DNA of 64,000 bases from the NCBI GenBank assembly GCA_003167365.1, contig PMTM01000009.1, forward strand, positions 80,191 through 144,190. Direction: 5' to 3'. Under the pieces are notes generated by a model. The model saw only the letters and a program-made list of their open reading frames with translations. It was not told the DNA's origin and made no database searches. This DNA comes from Spartobacteria bacterium (lineage in GTDB: Bacteria; Verrucomicrobiota; Verrucomicrobiia; Chthoniobacterales; UBA10450). Both the position numbers and the translations under genes were made by a program. Of this stretch, positions 18,264 through 28,395 are shown piece after piece; position 1 is the stretch's first letter; every line of letters starts with the position of its first letter.

Positions 18264-18731
18264 ATGAGCAAATATCCACGCGTTCCACCTAGACTTGGTC
18301 AGGTCTTTGCGAACAATCCTTTATATTTTGTGACGCTTTGCACTTATTGCCGCCGGGCTATTTTGGCAGATAGCGCAGTGCACATCGCGTTTCAGGAGTT
18401 TACGAAACGAGGTTTCACGGAACGGAATATAGCGGTGGGACGTTATGTAATTATGCCCGACCATATTCATCTGTTTGTCTGCGGTCCCGATGATTTTGTT
18501 TTAGGTCGATGGATTGGCTCTCTGAAACAAAGGCTTGCTAAAGCGATCAAGCGTAAACCGGATGCTCACTCGATCTGGCAACGCGGTTTTTTCGATCACG
18601 TTTTGCGCAATGACGAAAGCTATGGTCAAAAATGGCAATATGTGCGCGACAATCCCACGCGCGCCGGTTTCGTCGTTAGATCCGAAGACTATCCTTACTC
18701 AGGCGAACTCGTGTTTATCGATCGTGCCTAG
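18264..18731 (+). CDS. REP-associated tyrosine transposase (RAYT, Y1_Tnp family)
   Basis: 155 residues, normal RAYT length. YFVTLCTYCRRAIL (about 21-34) opens the fold; the metal-binding HxH is in VIMPDHIHLFVCG (about 63-75); W-x-x-GFFDHVLRNDESYGQKWQYVRDNPTRAGFV (about 109-140) carries the catalytic tyrosine region. RAYTs are single-copy, domesticated relatives of IS200/IS605 transposases that process the REP palindromes flanking them. Here GTAGCCG palindromes sit on both sides, so the gene is a good candidate for the source of the GTAGC repeats seen across the window. Confidence 0.92.
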   Translation: MSKYPRVPPRLGQVFANNPLYFVTLCTYCRRAILADSAVHIAFQEFTKRGFTERNIAVGRYVIMPDHIHLFVCGPDDFVLGRWIGSLKQRLAKAIKRKPDAHSIWQRGFFDHVLRNDESYGQKWQYVRDNPTRAGFVVRSEDYPYSGELVFIDRA

Positions 18732-18784
18732 CAACGACAACAGACAGCGCCGCCCACAGGGCGACGGCTACAGCGCGTCGATAA

Positions 18785-19660
18785 CTATACCGCAATCAGG
18801 TCCGCCAGAATCTCGCGCATGTGCCGAATAGGCAGCGAATAATGGCCGGCGCCTTCGATGTAACGAGCCGTGCAGTTCGGCAATCGTCGCGCGACCTCTT
18901 CGGCGACGCGAAACGAAAACGCTCGGTCTTGTTTGCCGTGCCAGAGCCGAACCGGTACACCGACGTCTTCTAATCGAAAGCCCCAGGGTTCGGCATGAAT
19001 TTGTGCGTCGATTATTACACCTTCGACGGAACCGCGCCACGCGCGTCTTGCACTTTCGAAACAGGCTTCGAACGCGGCGTTGTCGCGCAAGACGGCCGCG
19101 TCGCTCGGGTGCAAGAGTTTCAGAAGCATCGGCCGAAATCGGATCGGCAGCCGCATCGTCGCGATTGGCTTTGCGACACAAAACAACTTTCGCAGGAGTT
19201 TGGGACGCTTTCGATGAAGCGCGAGCATCCAGCGATAAAGCCTAAGCAATCCGCTGTGATCGCTAAGATCGGCAATTGGCGGCGCACCGCTCACCACCGC
19301 GATTGCGCGGACGCGTTCCGGCATGGCCCACGCACTTGCGTAAGCGTAGGGCGCGCCTCCGGAAATCGCGAGTATGTGAAATCGTTCGAGCTCGAGATGG
19401 TCCGCGAGCTGTCGCAATACCGCCGGCCAGTCGAGCAACCTGCGATTCGACTGAAATGACGAGCGGCTGATTCCGGGTCGATCTGGAGAAATGATGCGCA
19501 CGCCCAGATCGCGGCCCGCCGCGTCCGTCAATTCGGCCATCGTGCGCGAGCTGGGCCAGCCGTGACAGAAGAACACGGGCATGCCGCGCGCGTCGCCGTA
19601 TTCACCATACGCGATGTAATCGCCGCCATTAAGCGCAAGCAGTTTCTCCTCGACCTTCAT
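18785..19660 (-). CDS. Alpha/beta hydrolase
   Basis: 291 residues. The oxyanion-hole region is VFFCHGWPSSRTM (about 29-41), the nucleophile elbow is LAISGGAPYAYASAWAMPERV (about 97-117, Ser100), the acid is in GKQDRAF (about 243-249) and the His is in GAGHYSLP (about 270-277). The triad is complete. The ISGG variant of the elbow is common in bacterial hydrolases related to haloalkane dehalogenases and epoxide hydrolases; the substrate is not predictable. No signal peptide. Confidence 0.88.
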   Translation of the reverse strand: MKVEEKLLALNGGDYIAYGEYGDARGMPVFFCHGWPSSRTMAELTDAAGRDLGVRIISPDRPGISRSSFQSNRRLLDWPAVLRQLADHLELERFHILAISGGAPYAYASAWAMPERVRAIAVVSGAPPIADLSDHSGLLRLYRWMLALHRKRPKLLRKLFCVAKPIATMRLPIRFRPMLLKLLHPSDAAVLRDNAAFEACFESARRAWRGSVEGVIIDAQIHAEPWGFRLEDVGVPVRLWHGKQDRAFSFRVAEEVARRLPNCTARYIEGAGHYSLPIRHMREILADLIAV

Positions 19661-19762
19661 CTCATGAAATGCTCACCGAACAAAAAGGCTTTCCGGATTG
19701 ATAAACTCAGCATTATCTTTTTCGACGAAACCGATCAGCATTCCGTTTCCGTATTAATTGAT

Positions 19763-20163
19763 ATGAAGGAAAACTCCAAATTAGGGTCGGGAAAGATTGA
19801 GCTGCATGGAAACGGCATGGGTGTGCCTTCCCCGGAAATAGTGGAAGCGCGCGCGAGAGAGATTGCTTTGATCGACGAACGCGATCCGGATGAATTTACG
19901 GACGCCGATTGGGACCAGGCGCGTCGTGAGCTGTCGGGTACGGCGGTGCCGCTGCCGCCGGAAGAAACCGAAGGGACTTTGAAACTGGAGGAAGAATGGG
20001 AAGTCGTCCCCGAGAATCGAGGACATCGAGTGCCGCGCCCGGGGGTGGATGAAGAGGAAGAAACGCTCGGTGAGGCTCTCGTTGCCGACGGCGTGGAAGA
20101 AGCCTCGCACGATCAAATGCTCGAGGCGCGCAAGGAAGAGCTCGAGCAGGAGGGTGGAATCGT

Positions 20164-20167
<4 letters not shown>
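19763..20167 (+). CDS. Acidic protein of unknown function at the head of the egt operon
   Basis: 134 residues from the ATG at 19763. An in-frame ATG at 19664 would lie only 3 bp from the divergent hydrolase start and would leave no promoter; the 19661-19762 stretch is A/T-rich and promoter-like, so 19763 is preferred. EARAREIALIDERDPDEFTDADWDQARREL (about 25-54) resembles the short helical repeat of DUF2934 proteins. The rest is strongly acidic (EEEWEVVPEN, DEEEETLGEAL). Its stop overlaps the egtB start, so it is probably co-translated with the ergothioneine genes. Function unknown. Confidence 0.6.
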
Positions 20168-21488
<1,321 letters not shown>

Positions 21489-21492
<4 letters not shown>

Positions 21493-22463
21493 GTCTCCCA
21501 CTCGGCGCCGGCGCCGTGCTCGACCGCGAGCCGGCTAGTTCCGATTTCCTCGCGGAAGTCATCGCCGGTCTTTCCAATCAACCGCGCACGCTGCCGTGCA
21601 AATTTTTCTACGACGAGCGCGGCGCTGCCTTGTTTCAAAAAATTTGCGACCTCCCGGAATACTACGTCACGCGAACCGAACTCCAGATTCTTCGACTGCA
21701 AGGCGCCACGATCGCAACGGCGCTAGGTACGCAAATCGAGCTGATCGGCTTAGGCACTGGCGCCGGAACTAAAACGCGAATTCTTCTCGAAGAATTAAAC
21801 AGCCCGGCAGTCTATATCCCGATCGACATCTCCAAGGAGCAGTTGCAAAGATCAACTACACGATTTCGCGAGATTTTTCCGGAATTGGAAATTTTGCCCG
21901 TTTGCGCGGATTACCTCGAACCCTTCGAGTTGCCGTCGCCGGGCCGAGTCTCCTCGCGCAAGATCATTTACTTTCCCGGATCAACCATCGGCAATTTTGA
22001 GCCGCGTGCCGCGAAGATATTTTTGCAGCGAATTGCCGACCTGTGCGGAAAGGACGGCGGTTTATTGATCGGCGTCGATTTGCAAAAAAATCCGCGCGTG
22101 ATCGAGTCCGCTTACAACGATAGCGCCGGTATCACCGCGGAGTTCAACCTAAACCTGCTCGTCCGAGCCAATCACGAACTCGGCGCCGATTTCGATCTTA
22201 ACCACTGGCGGCACCGCGCGATCTACAATGCCGCGGAAGGCCGTATCGAGATGCATTTGATCAGTGATATCGACCAAGTCGCTCGTATCGAAGATCATCA
22301 ATTCAATTTTCCAGCCGGCGAAAATATCATCACGGAATTCTCTTACAAGTACACGCCCGACGGATTCGTTGCCCTCGCCCGCGAAGCCGGATTCGAATTC
22401 GTGCGGATGTGGACTGACGACGCGCGGTTGTTTGGCGTTTTCTACTTCACCGTGGCAAAGTAG
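21489..22463 (+). CDS. egtD: L-histidine N-alpha-methyltransferase
   Basis: 324 residues. KFFYDERGAALFQKICDLPEYYVTRTE (about 38-64) is the EgtD N-terminal signature; the SAM site is IELIGLGTGAGTKTRILLEEL (about 83-103); YFPGSTIGNFEP (about 161-172) and the C-terminal FSYKYTPDGFVALAREAGF (about 284-302) bind histidine. The enzyme makes hercynine by three methylations of histidine, the first step to ergothioneine. The start overlaps the egtB stop (ATGA), so the two are translationally coupled. Confidence 0.95.
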
Positions 22464-22469
22464 CCGCCG

Positions 22470-23213
22470 GTGAGCGCGCTGGTTCAACTGGTCGAGGTCA
22501 GCAAGCGTTATCGTGACGCTCCAGCGTTGCACCCGACAACTCTCGCCATCGAGAGAGGTAAAACGACGGTTTTGATCGGCCCGAGTGGTTGCGGCAAATC
22601 AACGCTACTGCGTCTCATCATTCGGTTAATCGAACCGGATACTGGCACAATCGACTTCGACGGCGCTCCCGTCACGCCGGACAAGATCGACATGTTGCGC
22701 CGGCGAATCGGCTACGTCATTCAGGAAGGCGGTTTGTTTCCGCACCTCACCGCGCGCGCGAACGTTCTCTTGATGGCGCGACATCTCGGAAAGCCTGACG
22801 AAGAAATGCGAAGGCGACTCTCGGAACTCTGCGCGCTAACAAGATTTCCAGAAAACTTGCTCGCTCGCTATCCGGTCGAACTTTCCGGCGGCCAGCGTCA
22901 GCGCGTCAGTTTGATGCGCGCGCTCATGCTTTCGCCGGAGTTGTTGTTGCTCGACGAACCGCTCGGGGCGCTCGATCCGCTAGTGCGCGCTTCGTTGCAA
23001 AAAGATTTGAAGGAAATCTTTTCGCGTTTACGACAAACCGTGCTGCTCGTCACACACGATCTCGCGGAAGCCGCCTATCTCGCCGACGAGATCGTGCTCA
23101 TGAACGAAGGACGGATCGTTCAGCGAGGATCGATTGCCGATCTTCGAGGCGATCCGGCGAGCGATTTCGTTACCGAATTCATCAACGCGCAACGCAGCCT
23201 CGCACTCGTATGA
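22470..23213 (+). CDS. ABC transporter ATPase, osmoprotectant/ergothioneine type
   Basis: 247 residues from GTG at 22470. Walker A is GPSGCGKST (about 36-44), the Q-loop is VIQEGGLFPHL, the signature is LSGGQRQRVSLMRAL (about 138-152), Walker B is LLLLDEPLGALDP and the switch His is in LLVTHDLAEA. The closest functional groups are OpuCA/ProV-type ATPases, which include EgtUA. It starts 6 bp after egtD and its stop overlaps the next gene by 4 bp, so it is part of the ergothioneine operon. An imported or exported substrate of ergothioneine type is inferred from context. Confidence 0.9.
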   Translation: MSALVQLVEVSKRYRDAPALHPTTLAIERGKTTVLIGPSGCGKSTLLRLIIRLIEPDTGTIDFDGAPVTPDKIDMLRRRIGYVIQEGGLFPHLTARANVLLMARHLGKPDEEMRRRLSELCALTRFPENLLARYPVELSGGQRQRVSLMRALMLSPELLLLDEPLGALDPLVRASLQKDLKEIFSRLRQTVLLVTHDLAEAAYLADEIVLMNEGRIVQRGSIADLRGDPASDFVTEFINAQRSLALV

Positions 23214-24730
23214 AACGAATCAGGAAAAAAGGAAGCCAGGAAAAACACCTTCAGAGACTCGTGTTCTTTTCTTGCCTTCCTGCCTTCCTGATTTTCATTT
23301 CTTCTTCTCTTTCAGCCGGGCCCGTCGTGATCGGCTCGAAGAAATTCACCGAGTCCTACGTGCTTGGCGAAATTGCCAAACGTTCGTTAAGCGACGCTAA
23401 CATTGTCGCCGAACATCGGCAGGGCATGGGCGGCACGATTATTTTGTGGGAAGCGTTGCGCACCGGGCAAATCGACGCTTATCCGGAATACACTGGAACA
23501 ATCGCCCAGGAAATTTTGAAGACGGAACGACAATTATCCATGCAAGAGTTCGAAAGCGCGCTCGAAAAACTTGGCATTGGCATGACAGAACCACTTGGTT
23601 TCAATAACACTTACGCGCTCGTCATGCAGCGCAACCAAGCAGAGCGACTCGGTGTTCATACGATCAGCGATTTGCAAAAACATCCCGAGCTTAAGTACGG
23701 CCTCACCCACGAATTTTTAGATCGTCACGACGGCTGGCGACCGCTGGCGTCGCGTTACCAGCTAAATCCGCAAAGTGTGGTTGGCATTGATCACGCGCTT
23801 GGCTACGCCGCTCTCAAGAATGGTTCGTTCGACGTGAAAGACGCTTATTCCACTGACGCAAAGATTGCGGAATACGATCTCGTCGCGCTGGAAGACGATC
23901 AGCAGTTTTTCCCTCGCTACCAGGCGGTATTTCTCTTTCGGTTCGCTCTTCCCACGCCAGTAATCTCCGCACTCCGCCAACTCGAGGGAACAATCGACGA
24001 AGCGCGCATGATCAAGCTCAATGCCGAAGCGGAACGCACGAAAGACTACGCGCGAGCAGCGAGCTTGTATTTCAACAATGGTGCAAGATCGACCATCTTC
24101 TTTTCGGGCGAATCCTTCGCCCACAAACTCGCGCGCTGGACGTTGCGGCATCTCGAGCTTGCCGGGTTTTCTTTGTTGCTCTCGGTGATCGTCGGGATTC
24201 CGCTCGGCATCCTGGCCAGTCGCGGCGGCGCAGTTGGACACGTCATCCTCGGTTTTGCCGGCGTCATGCAAACAATTCCATCGCTCGCGTTGCTTGCGCT
24301 GCTCGTGCCGCTTCCCTTTTTCGGCATCAGTGTGCGCACCGCAATCACGGCGCTTTTCCTTTACGGACTTTTGCCGATCGTGCGCAACACCGCGACCGGC
24401 TTGCAAGATATCCCGCGATCGCTCCGCGAATCAGCCATCGCGCTTGGTCTCGAACGCGGCGCGCAACTTCGAAAGATTTTTCTACCGATCGCCTCGCGTT
24501 CGATCCTGGCCGGAATTAAAACCAGTGCGGTAATCAATATCGGCACAGCCACGCTGGCGGCATTGATTGGCGCCGGCGGACTGGGCGAACCGATCTTGAG
24601 CGGGCTGAACCTGAACGATCATGTCACCATTTTGCAAGGCGCTATCCCCGCCGCGGTGCTCGCGCTGCTTGTGCAGTGGCTCTTCGATTTACTCGACCGC
24701 GTTTTGATTCCGAAAGGTTTGCGGTTGTAG
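23210..24730 (+). CDS. Fused substrate-binding protein and permease, EgtU/OpuC-like
   Basis: 506 residues in one chain. A hydrophobic signal (LVFFSCLPAFLIFISSSLSAG, about 17-37) precedes an OpuAC-type binding domain: VVIGSKKFTESYVLGEIAKR (about 39-58), GGTIILWEALRTGQIDAYPEYTG, and AALKNGSFDVKDAYSTD. From about residue 300 a BinPDT permease domain follows with five to six helices (FSLLLSVIVGIPLGIL; the coupling EAA-like loop ESAIALGLERGAQLRKIFLPIA; NIGTATLAALIGAGGLGEPIL). Known EgtU fusions put the permease first and the binding domain last; here the order is reversed. The first ~30 codons lie in a large inverted repeat (23218-23293). Confidence 0.88.
   Translation: MKRIRKKGSQEKHLQRLVFFSCLPAFLIFISSSLSAGPVVIGSKKFTESYVLGEIAKRSLSDANIVAEHRQGMGGTIILWEALRTGQIDAYPEYTGTIAQEILKTERQLSMQEFESALEKLGIGMTEPLGFNNTYALVMQRNQAERLGVHTISDLQKHPELKYGLTHEFLDRHDGWRPLASRYQLNPQSVVGIDHALGYAALKNGSFDVKDAYSTDAKIAEYDLVALEDDQQFFPRYQAVFLFRFALPTPVISALRQLEGTIDEARMIKLNAEAERTKDYARAASLYFNNGARSTIFFSGESFAHKLARWTLRHLELAGFSLLLSVIVGIPLGILASRGGAVGHVILGFAGVMQTIPSLALLALLVPLPFFGISVRTAITALFLYGLLPIVRNTATGLQDIPRSLRESAIALGLERGAQLRKIFLPIASRSILAGIKTSAVINIGTATLAALIGAGGLGEPILSGLNLNDHVTILQGAIPAAVLALLVQWLFDLLDRVLIPKGLRL
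23218..23293 (+). repeat. Inverted repeat forming the signal-peptide coding region
   Basis: Left arm AATCAGGAAAAAAGGAAGCC...AAAAACAC (23218-23248); right arm GTGTTCTTTTCTTGCCTTCC...CCTTCCTGATT (23261-23293). The arms are imperfect reverse complements of about 31 nt around a 12-nt loop. The start codon of the fused transporter lies 8 bp upstream, so a hairpin in the mRNA would be right at the start of translation. Confidence 0.75.
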
Positions 24731-24785
24731 CGCAAGCGTCTCGCTTGCGTTTGTAAATTCGCAAGTTGGAAACTTGCGCCACATA
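24731..24785 (+). terminator. Double hairpin after the egt operon
   Basis: GCGCAAGCGTCTCGCTTGCG followed by TTTGT, then CGCAAGTTGGAAACTTGCG. The first hairpin with its T-rich tail could terminate the egt operon; both hairpins also look like members of the GTAGCGCAAG palindrome family. Confidence 0.5.
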
Positions 24786-24793
24786 TTAGCAAA

Positions 24794-26158
24794 ATGGCAA
24801 TCGCGTCAATCAATCCGGCAACCGGCGAAAAGCTGAAAGAATTTCCTGCTTTCGGCGATGATGAAATCGAGAAACGATTGACGCGCGCCGAACAGGCGTT
24901 TGCGCATCATCGCCGGGAGCCGTTTGCCAAGCGCGCGCAACTAATGGTTGTGGCGGCGACGCTGCTCGAGCAGGAGAAGGAAAAGTGGGCGCGCACCATG
25001 ACTCTCGAAATGGGAAAGCTCTTGCGCGCTGCCATTGAGGAAGTGGAGAAATGCGCGCGCGCTTGTCGATTCTACGCCGAGAACGCGGAACGATTCTTGG
25101 AGGACGAGCCGGCGCAGACCAGCGCGGCGCGAAGTTTCGTTCGCTATCAACCACTCGGACCGATCCTCGCCGTTATGCCTTGGAATTTTCCTTTCTGGCA
25201 GGTCTTTCGTTTTGCTGCGCCAGCGTTAATGGCGGGAAATGTCGCCCTGCTCAAACACGCGGCCAATGTTCCGCAATGCGCGCTCGCGATTGAAGAAATC
25301 TTTTGCCGCGCCGGTTTCGACGAAGGCGTTTTTCAAACGCTGCTCATCGAAGCCAAACAGGTTGAAAAGGTGGTTGTCGATCCTCGCGTGAAAGCGGTTA
25401 CGCTTACCGGAAGCGAAAAAGCCGGAAGCGCGGTCGCGAGCACGGCGGCGCGCGAAATCAAAAAAACGGTACTCGAGCTTGGTGGAAGCGATCCGTTCAT
25501 CGTCATGCCGAGCGCAGATTTCGAAAGCGCCCTCTCCACCGCGGTCAAAGCGCGCACCATCAACAGCGGCCAATCGTGCATCGCGGGAAAGCGCTTTCTC
25601 ATCGCCGATCAGATTTACGACAAGTTTCTCGAGCAGTTTGTAGACCGAATGCGCGCGTTGAAGATGGGTGATCCACTCGACGAAGCGACGGAGATCGCTC
25701 CGCTTGCCACGGAAAGCATTATGAACGGCGTACACGATCAAGTGCGGAAATCGGTCGCAGCCGGCGCGAAGCTGTTAACAGGAGGTAATCGCGTGCATGG
25801 GCCAGGGTTTTTTTATGAGCCCACCGTCCTGGTCGATCTTCCGCGTAATGCGCCCGCCTATTCCGAAGAAGTTTTCGGACCGGTGGCGTCTGTTTTCCGA
25901 GTGCGCAACGCCGGTGAGGCAATTGAAATCGCCAACGACAGTAGCTTCGGACTTGGAGCGAGCGTGTGGACGGCCGATTCCAGCGAGCAGGAACTGTTCT
26001 CTTCAGAACTCGAGTCCGGAATGGTTTTCGTCAACGCCATGGTCGCGTCAGATCCGCATTTGCCTTTCGGTGGCGTGAAGCGCTCCGGCTTCGGCCGCGA
26101 GCTCGGCGCGCACGGAATCCGCGAGTTCGTCAACATCAAGACGATCTGGATCGCGTAG
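24794..26158 (+). CDS. NAD(P)-dependent succinate-semialdehyde dehydrogenase family protein
   Basis: 454 residues, aldehyde dehydrogenase superfamily. The cofactor loop is MPWNFPFWQVFRFAAPALMAGN (about 127-148), VTLTGSEKAGSAVAS (about 200-214) binds the nucleotide, LELGGSDPFIV holds the general-base Glu (about 232) and NSGQSCIAGKR the catalytic Cys (about 265). The C-terminal motif PFGGVKRSGFGRELG is intact. Sequence style matches GabD-type enzymes that oxidise succinate semialdehyde to succinate, but substrate range in this family is broad. It stands alone between two repeats. Confidence 0.88.
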   Translation: MAIASINPATGEKLKEFPAFGDDEIEKRLTRAEQAFAHHRREPFAKRAQLMVVAATLLEQEKEKWARTMTLEMGKLLRAAIEEVEKCARACRFYAENAERFLEDEPAQTSAARSFVRYQPLGPILAVMPWNFPFWQVFRFAAPALMAGNVALLKHAANVPQCALAIEEIFCRAGFDEGVFQTLLIEAKQVEKVVVDPRVKAVTLTGSEKAGSAVASTAAREIKKTVLELGGSDPFIVMPSADFESALSTAVKARTINSGQSCIAGKRFLIADQIYDKFLEQFVDRMRALKMGDPLDEATEIAPLATESIMNGVHDQVRKSVAAGAKLLTGGNRVHGPGFFYEPTVLVDLPRNAPAYSEEVFGPVASVFRVRNAGEAIEIANDSSFGLGASVWTADSSEQELFSSELESGMVFVNAMVASDPHLPFGGVKRSGFGRELGAHGIREFVNIKTIWIA

Positions 26159-26161
26159 GGT

Positions 26162-26278
26162 TGTCATCCGAGTCGCGAAGACGACGAGGGACCTCACATA
26201 CGGTGAAGTGCCACTCTAATGTTCCTTGGTAAACGCCGTCAGCCTGTGCGAGGTCCCTCACTTCGTTCGGGATGACAG
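26162..26278. repeat. Dispersed TGTCATCC-type inverted repeat
   Basis: Left end TTGTCATCCGAGTCGCG...GAGGGACCTCACA and right end TGTGCGAGGTCCCTCACTTC...GGGATGACAGCA are inverted copies. Same family as the elements at 10240 and 30761. Separates the dehydrogenase gene from the convergent CarD-like gene. Confidence 0.75.
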
Positions 26279-26304
26279 CAACTGCCCGCGCGATCAAGTG
26301 TCAC

Positions 26305-26850
26305 TTACTTCGTCGAGAACTGGTCGTCCTTGTCCTTGAACAGAATATTGAATGTCGTCAGCGATCCGTAGCAGCGCGTGATGTATTGCTGAAGATCGAA
26401 TTTGTCAGCATCGCTCAGCTTATCGCTCGCGTTCACCTTCTGCTCGAGGACGCGCAGGTTATTTCTAATCATCACGATCTTGTGAAAAAAGGTTTCGATC
26501 GGCACCTCTTTCGGCTGAAGCGAAGTGTCGACTGATTGCATGATCAGACTTCCGCGCTGCCAGCGGTTCGCCAATCCTTCGACGATCGCATCTTTCTTTT
26601 CCAAACCCAGCGCCTCCACCACAGCATGCGTCGTGTCGCGGATAAGACTTGCCAGCGGAACCTGAAGCCCGGTCAACGCAGCGCTCGGCTCTGCCGAAGC
26701 GAGATCGCTGGAGGCGGGGTCAACCGTCCGTGGCGCATCATCGAAGGAAATATCGGCCGTATGTTCGGTGAGCGCTTTAATCACGCCGACGCCATAGCGC
26801 GGATGAAGCACTTTCATCCCGATGTGAAGGTCTTGGATGTTTAGTGACAT
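26305..26850 (-). CDS. CarD-like transcriptional regulator
   Basis: 181 residues from ATG at 26850, which places the conserved LHIGMKVLHPRYGVGVIKALTE at residues 6-27. This is the N-terminal RNA-polymerase-interacting (Tudor-like) domain of CarD/CdnL/TRCF proteins. The C-terminal half is all-helical (VVEALGLEKKDAIVEGLANRWQ; IETFFHKIVMIRNNLRVLEQKVNA), as in CarD, whose C-terminal domain binds promoter DNA. An upstream in-frame start (26886) would add residues not typical of the family. The middle (about 45-65) is a Ser/Ala/Pro-rich linker. Confidence 0.72.
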   Translation of the reverse strand: MSLNIQDLHIGMKVLHPRYGVGVIKALTEHTADISFDDAPRTVDPASSDLASAEPSAALTGLQVPLASLIRDTTHAVVEALGLEKKDAIVEGLANRWQRGSLIMQSVDTSLQPKEVPIETFFHKIVMIRNNLRVLEQKVNASDKLSDADKFDLQQYITRCYGSLTTFNILFKDKDDQFSTK

Positions 26851-27012
26851 AATAATTCGTTGCGCACCCTCTGGGATGTCAGCCAAATCTCAACAACGTT
26901 TTTGCGTCGTTCTCGGAGACGAAGCGGCAGGGAAATTTACCGCGGATTACGCGGATGACACGGATAAGAATAAGAAAATCTTGAGCCTCGCGCTCAATCC
27001 GCGGTTCATCGA
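26851..27012. other. Intergenic stretch with 9-bp periodic GGATNAC repeat
   Basis: 26940-26970 reads CGCGGATTACGCGGATGACA then CGGATAAGAA: three GGATNAC-type units spaced by 9 bp. No gene, terminator or other feature was recognised in the rest of the gap between the CarD-like and radical SAM genes. Confidence 0.5.
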
Positions 27013-28146
27013 TTAGCTAAACAGATCGAGTTGCGCTGTCGATCTTCGAAAAGCGGCTGTCGAGAGTTTCGGCCGCGTGTTCATTCCCGCTCGACGACAT
27101 CCCACTTCGAACATCGAACGAATTTGTTCCGCGAAAATTCCCTCACCCTTTATGCGCGAACCCCAGCGCGCATCATTCAATCGCGTTCCGCCACGAATGT
27201 TGCGGATGCGCTGCAGAACCTTCTCCTTCTTCTCGGGAAAATGCTCGTCAAGCCAATGCTCGAAAAGCGGAGCAATCGCCCACGGCAAGCGCACGATCGT
27301 GTATCCCGCAAACTGCGCTCCGGCTTTCGCGCATGCTTCCAAAATCTTCGGCACTTCGTGGTCGGTTAGTCCCGGAATAATCGGCGCTACCATCACTCCG
27401 ACTGGAATTCCGGCCGCGCGCAAGGTTGCCACTGCCTGCAAGCGCGCGCTTGGTGACGACGTCCGCGGCTCGAGCACGCGTTGCAATTCTGGATCGAGCG
27501 ACGTAACGGAGACGTTCACCGCCGAGGCGTTGTAACTCGCCAGCTCGCCCAGAAAATCGACATCGCGCGTAACGAGGCGATTTTTCGTGATGATCACGAC
27601 CGGGTTCCGGAACTTCGCCAGCACTTCCAAGCATTTTCTCGTAATTCGAAGTTCCCGTTCGACCGGTTGGTAAGGATCGGTCACGCCACTCATGATGATT
27701 ACCTGCGGTTTCCATTTCGGCGACGACAACTCCGCTTCAAGCAGCTCCGGCGCGTCCGTCTTGACCACGATTTTACTTTCGAAATCGAGTCCCGCGGAAA
27801 GCCCGAGATATTCGTGGGTTGGGCGGGCAAAGCAGTAAATGCAGCCGTGCTCGCAACCGCGATACGGATTGACACTGGTTTCGAATCCGACATCCGGACT
27901 GTTGTTGTGCGAAATGATCGTTTTTGTGCCGTCGCGGAAAAACTGCGTCTCGCGTCGCGGCCGCTCTTCGTCGCTTTCATCGACTTGAACAACATCGACA
28001 TCGCCAAGATCGACATGCAGCTTTTCGAAGCGATTAGCCGGACTCCACGAAGCGCCTCGACCGTGAATCACGGGAGACGGAGGCGGAGCTTCTTCGACGA
28101 TGGGCACGAACTTCTTGGCTTTCTTGTCTCGTGCGCCGTTTGCCAT
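27013..28146 (-). CDS. Radical SAM protein, PA0069 family
   Basis: 377 residues. The [4Fe-4S] motif is YRGCEHGCIYCFARPTHEYLG (Cys at about 98, 102, 105; CxxxCxxC). SGVTDPYQPVERELRITRKCLEVL (about 154-177) and PVVIITKNRLVTRDVDFL (about 183-200) are typical of the SplB-related PA0069/Rv2578c family. Function of the family is unknown; it is often annotated as a spore-photoproduct-lyase-like protein. The N-terminal 50 residues are charged and poorly conserved in style. Contains a copy of the CAAGATCGACA motif. Confidence 0.88.
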   Translation of the reverse strand: MANGARDKKAKKFVPIVEEAPPPSPVIHGRGASWSPANRFEKLHVDLGDVDVVQVDESDEERPRRETQFFRDGTKTIISHNNSPDVGFETSVNPYRGCEHGCIYCFARPTHEYLGLSAGLDFESKIVVKTDAPELLEAELSSPKWKPQVIIMSGVTDPYQPVERELRITRKCLEVLAKFRNPVVIITKNRLVTRDVDFLGELASYNASAVNVSVTSLDPELQRVLEPRTSSPSARLQAVATLRAAGIPVGVMVAPIIPGLTDHEVPKILEACAKAGAQFAGYTIVRLPWAIAPLFEHWLDEHFPEKKEKVLQRIRNIRGGTRLNDARWGSRIKGEGIFAEQIRSMFEVGCRRAGMNTRPKLSTAAFRRSTAQLDLFS

Positions 28147-28190
28147 GAGATAAGTTCACATGAACATCTTGCTTGGTCGAGCAATTCTGT

Positions 28191-28250
28191 TGTAGCGGCG
28201 GTCTATGACCGTCGACTGTTGAGTTTCGGCGCTCATAGAGCGCCGCTACA
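28191..28250. repeat. GTAGC palindromic repeat pair (REP-like)
   Basis: TGTAGCGGCGGTCTATGACC...GTCG and CGGCGCTCATAGAGCGCCGC...TACA: two hairpins bounded by GTAGC and GCTAC. Same family as 2521, 34522 and 52977, here in the opposite order of arms. Confidence 0.8.
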
Positions 28251-28310
28251 GTTACAGCCGGGCTTGCTCAACCTCCCAGCGATGGCACACTTCTCGCGAT
28301 CGAAATTTCC

Positions 28311-28395
28311 GGAGGGGTGGTCGAGCGGTTTATGGCTCCGGTCTTGAAAACCGGCAAGGCGCAAGCCTTCGTGGGTTCGAATCCCACCCCCTCCG
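28311..28395 (+). tRNA. tRNA-Ser (anticodon UGA)
   Basis: 85 nt, class II tRNA. Acceptor GGAGGGG pairs with CCCCTCC; D-arm GTCGAGCGGTTTATGGC; anticodon stem-loop CCGGTCTTGAAAACCGG with TGA; long variable arm AAGGCGCAAGCCTT; T-arm GTGGGTTCGAATCCCAC; discriminator G; CCA is encoded (28396-28398). It reads UCA and UCG-type serine codons. Confidence 0.97.

Noticed and set aside
19664..19762. N-terminal extension of the acidic egt-operon protein
   Set aside because: Starting there would leave 3 bp to the divergent hydrolase start and no room for promoters; the stretch is A/T-rich and looks regulatory.
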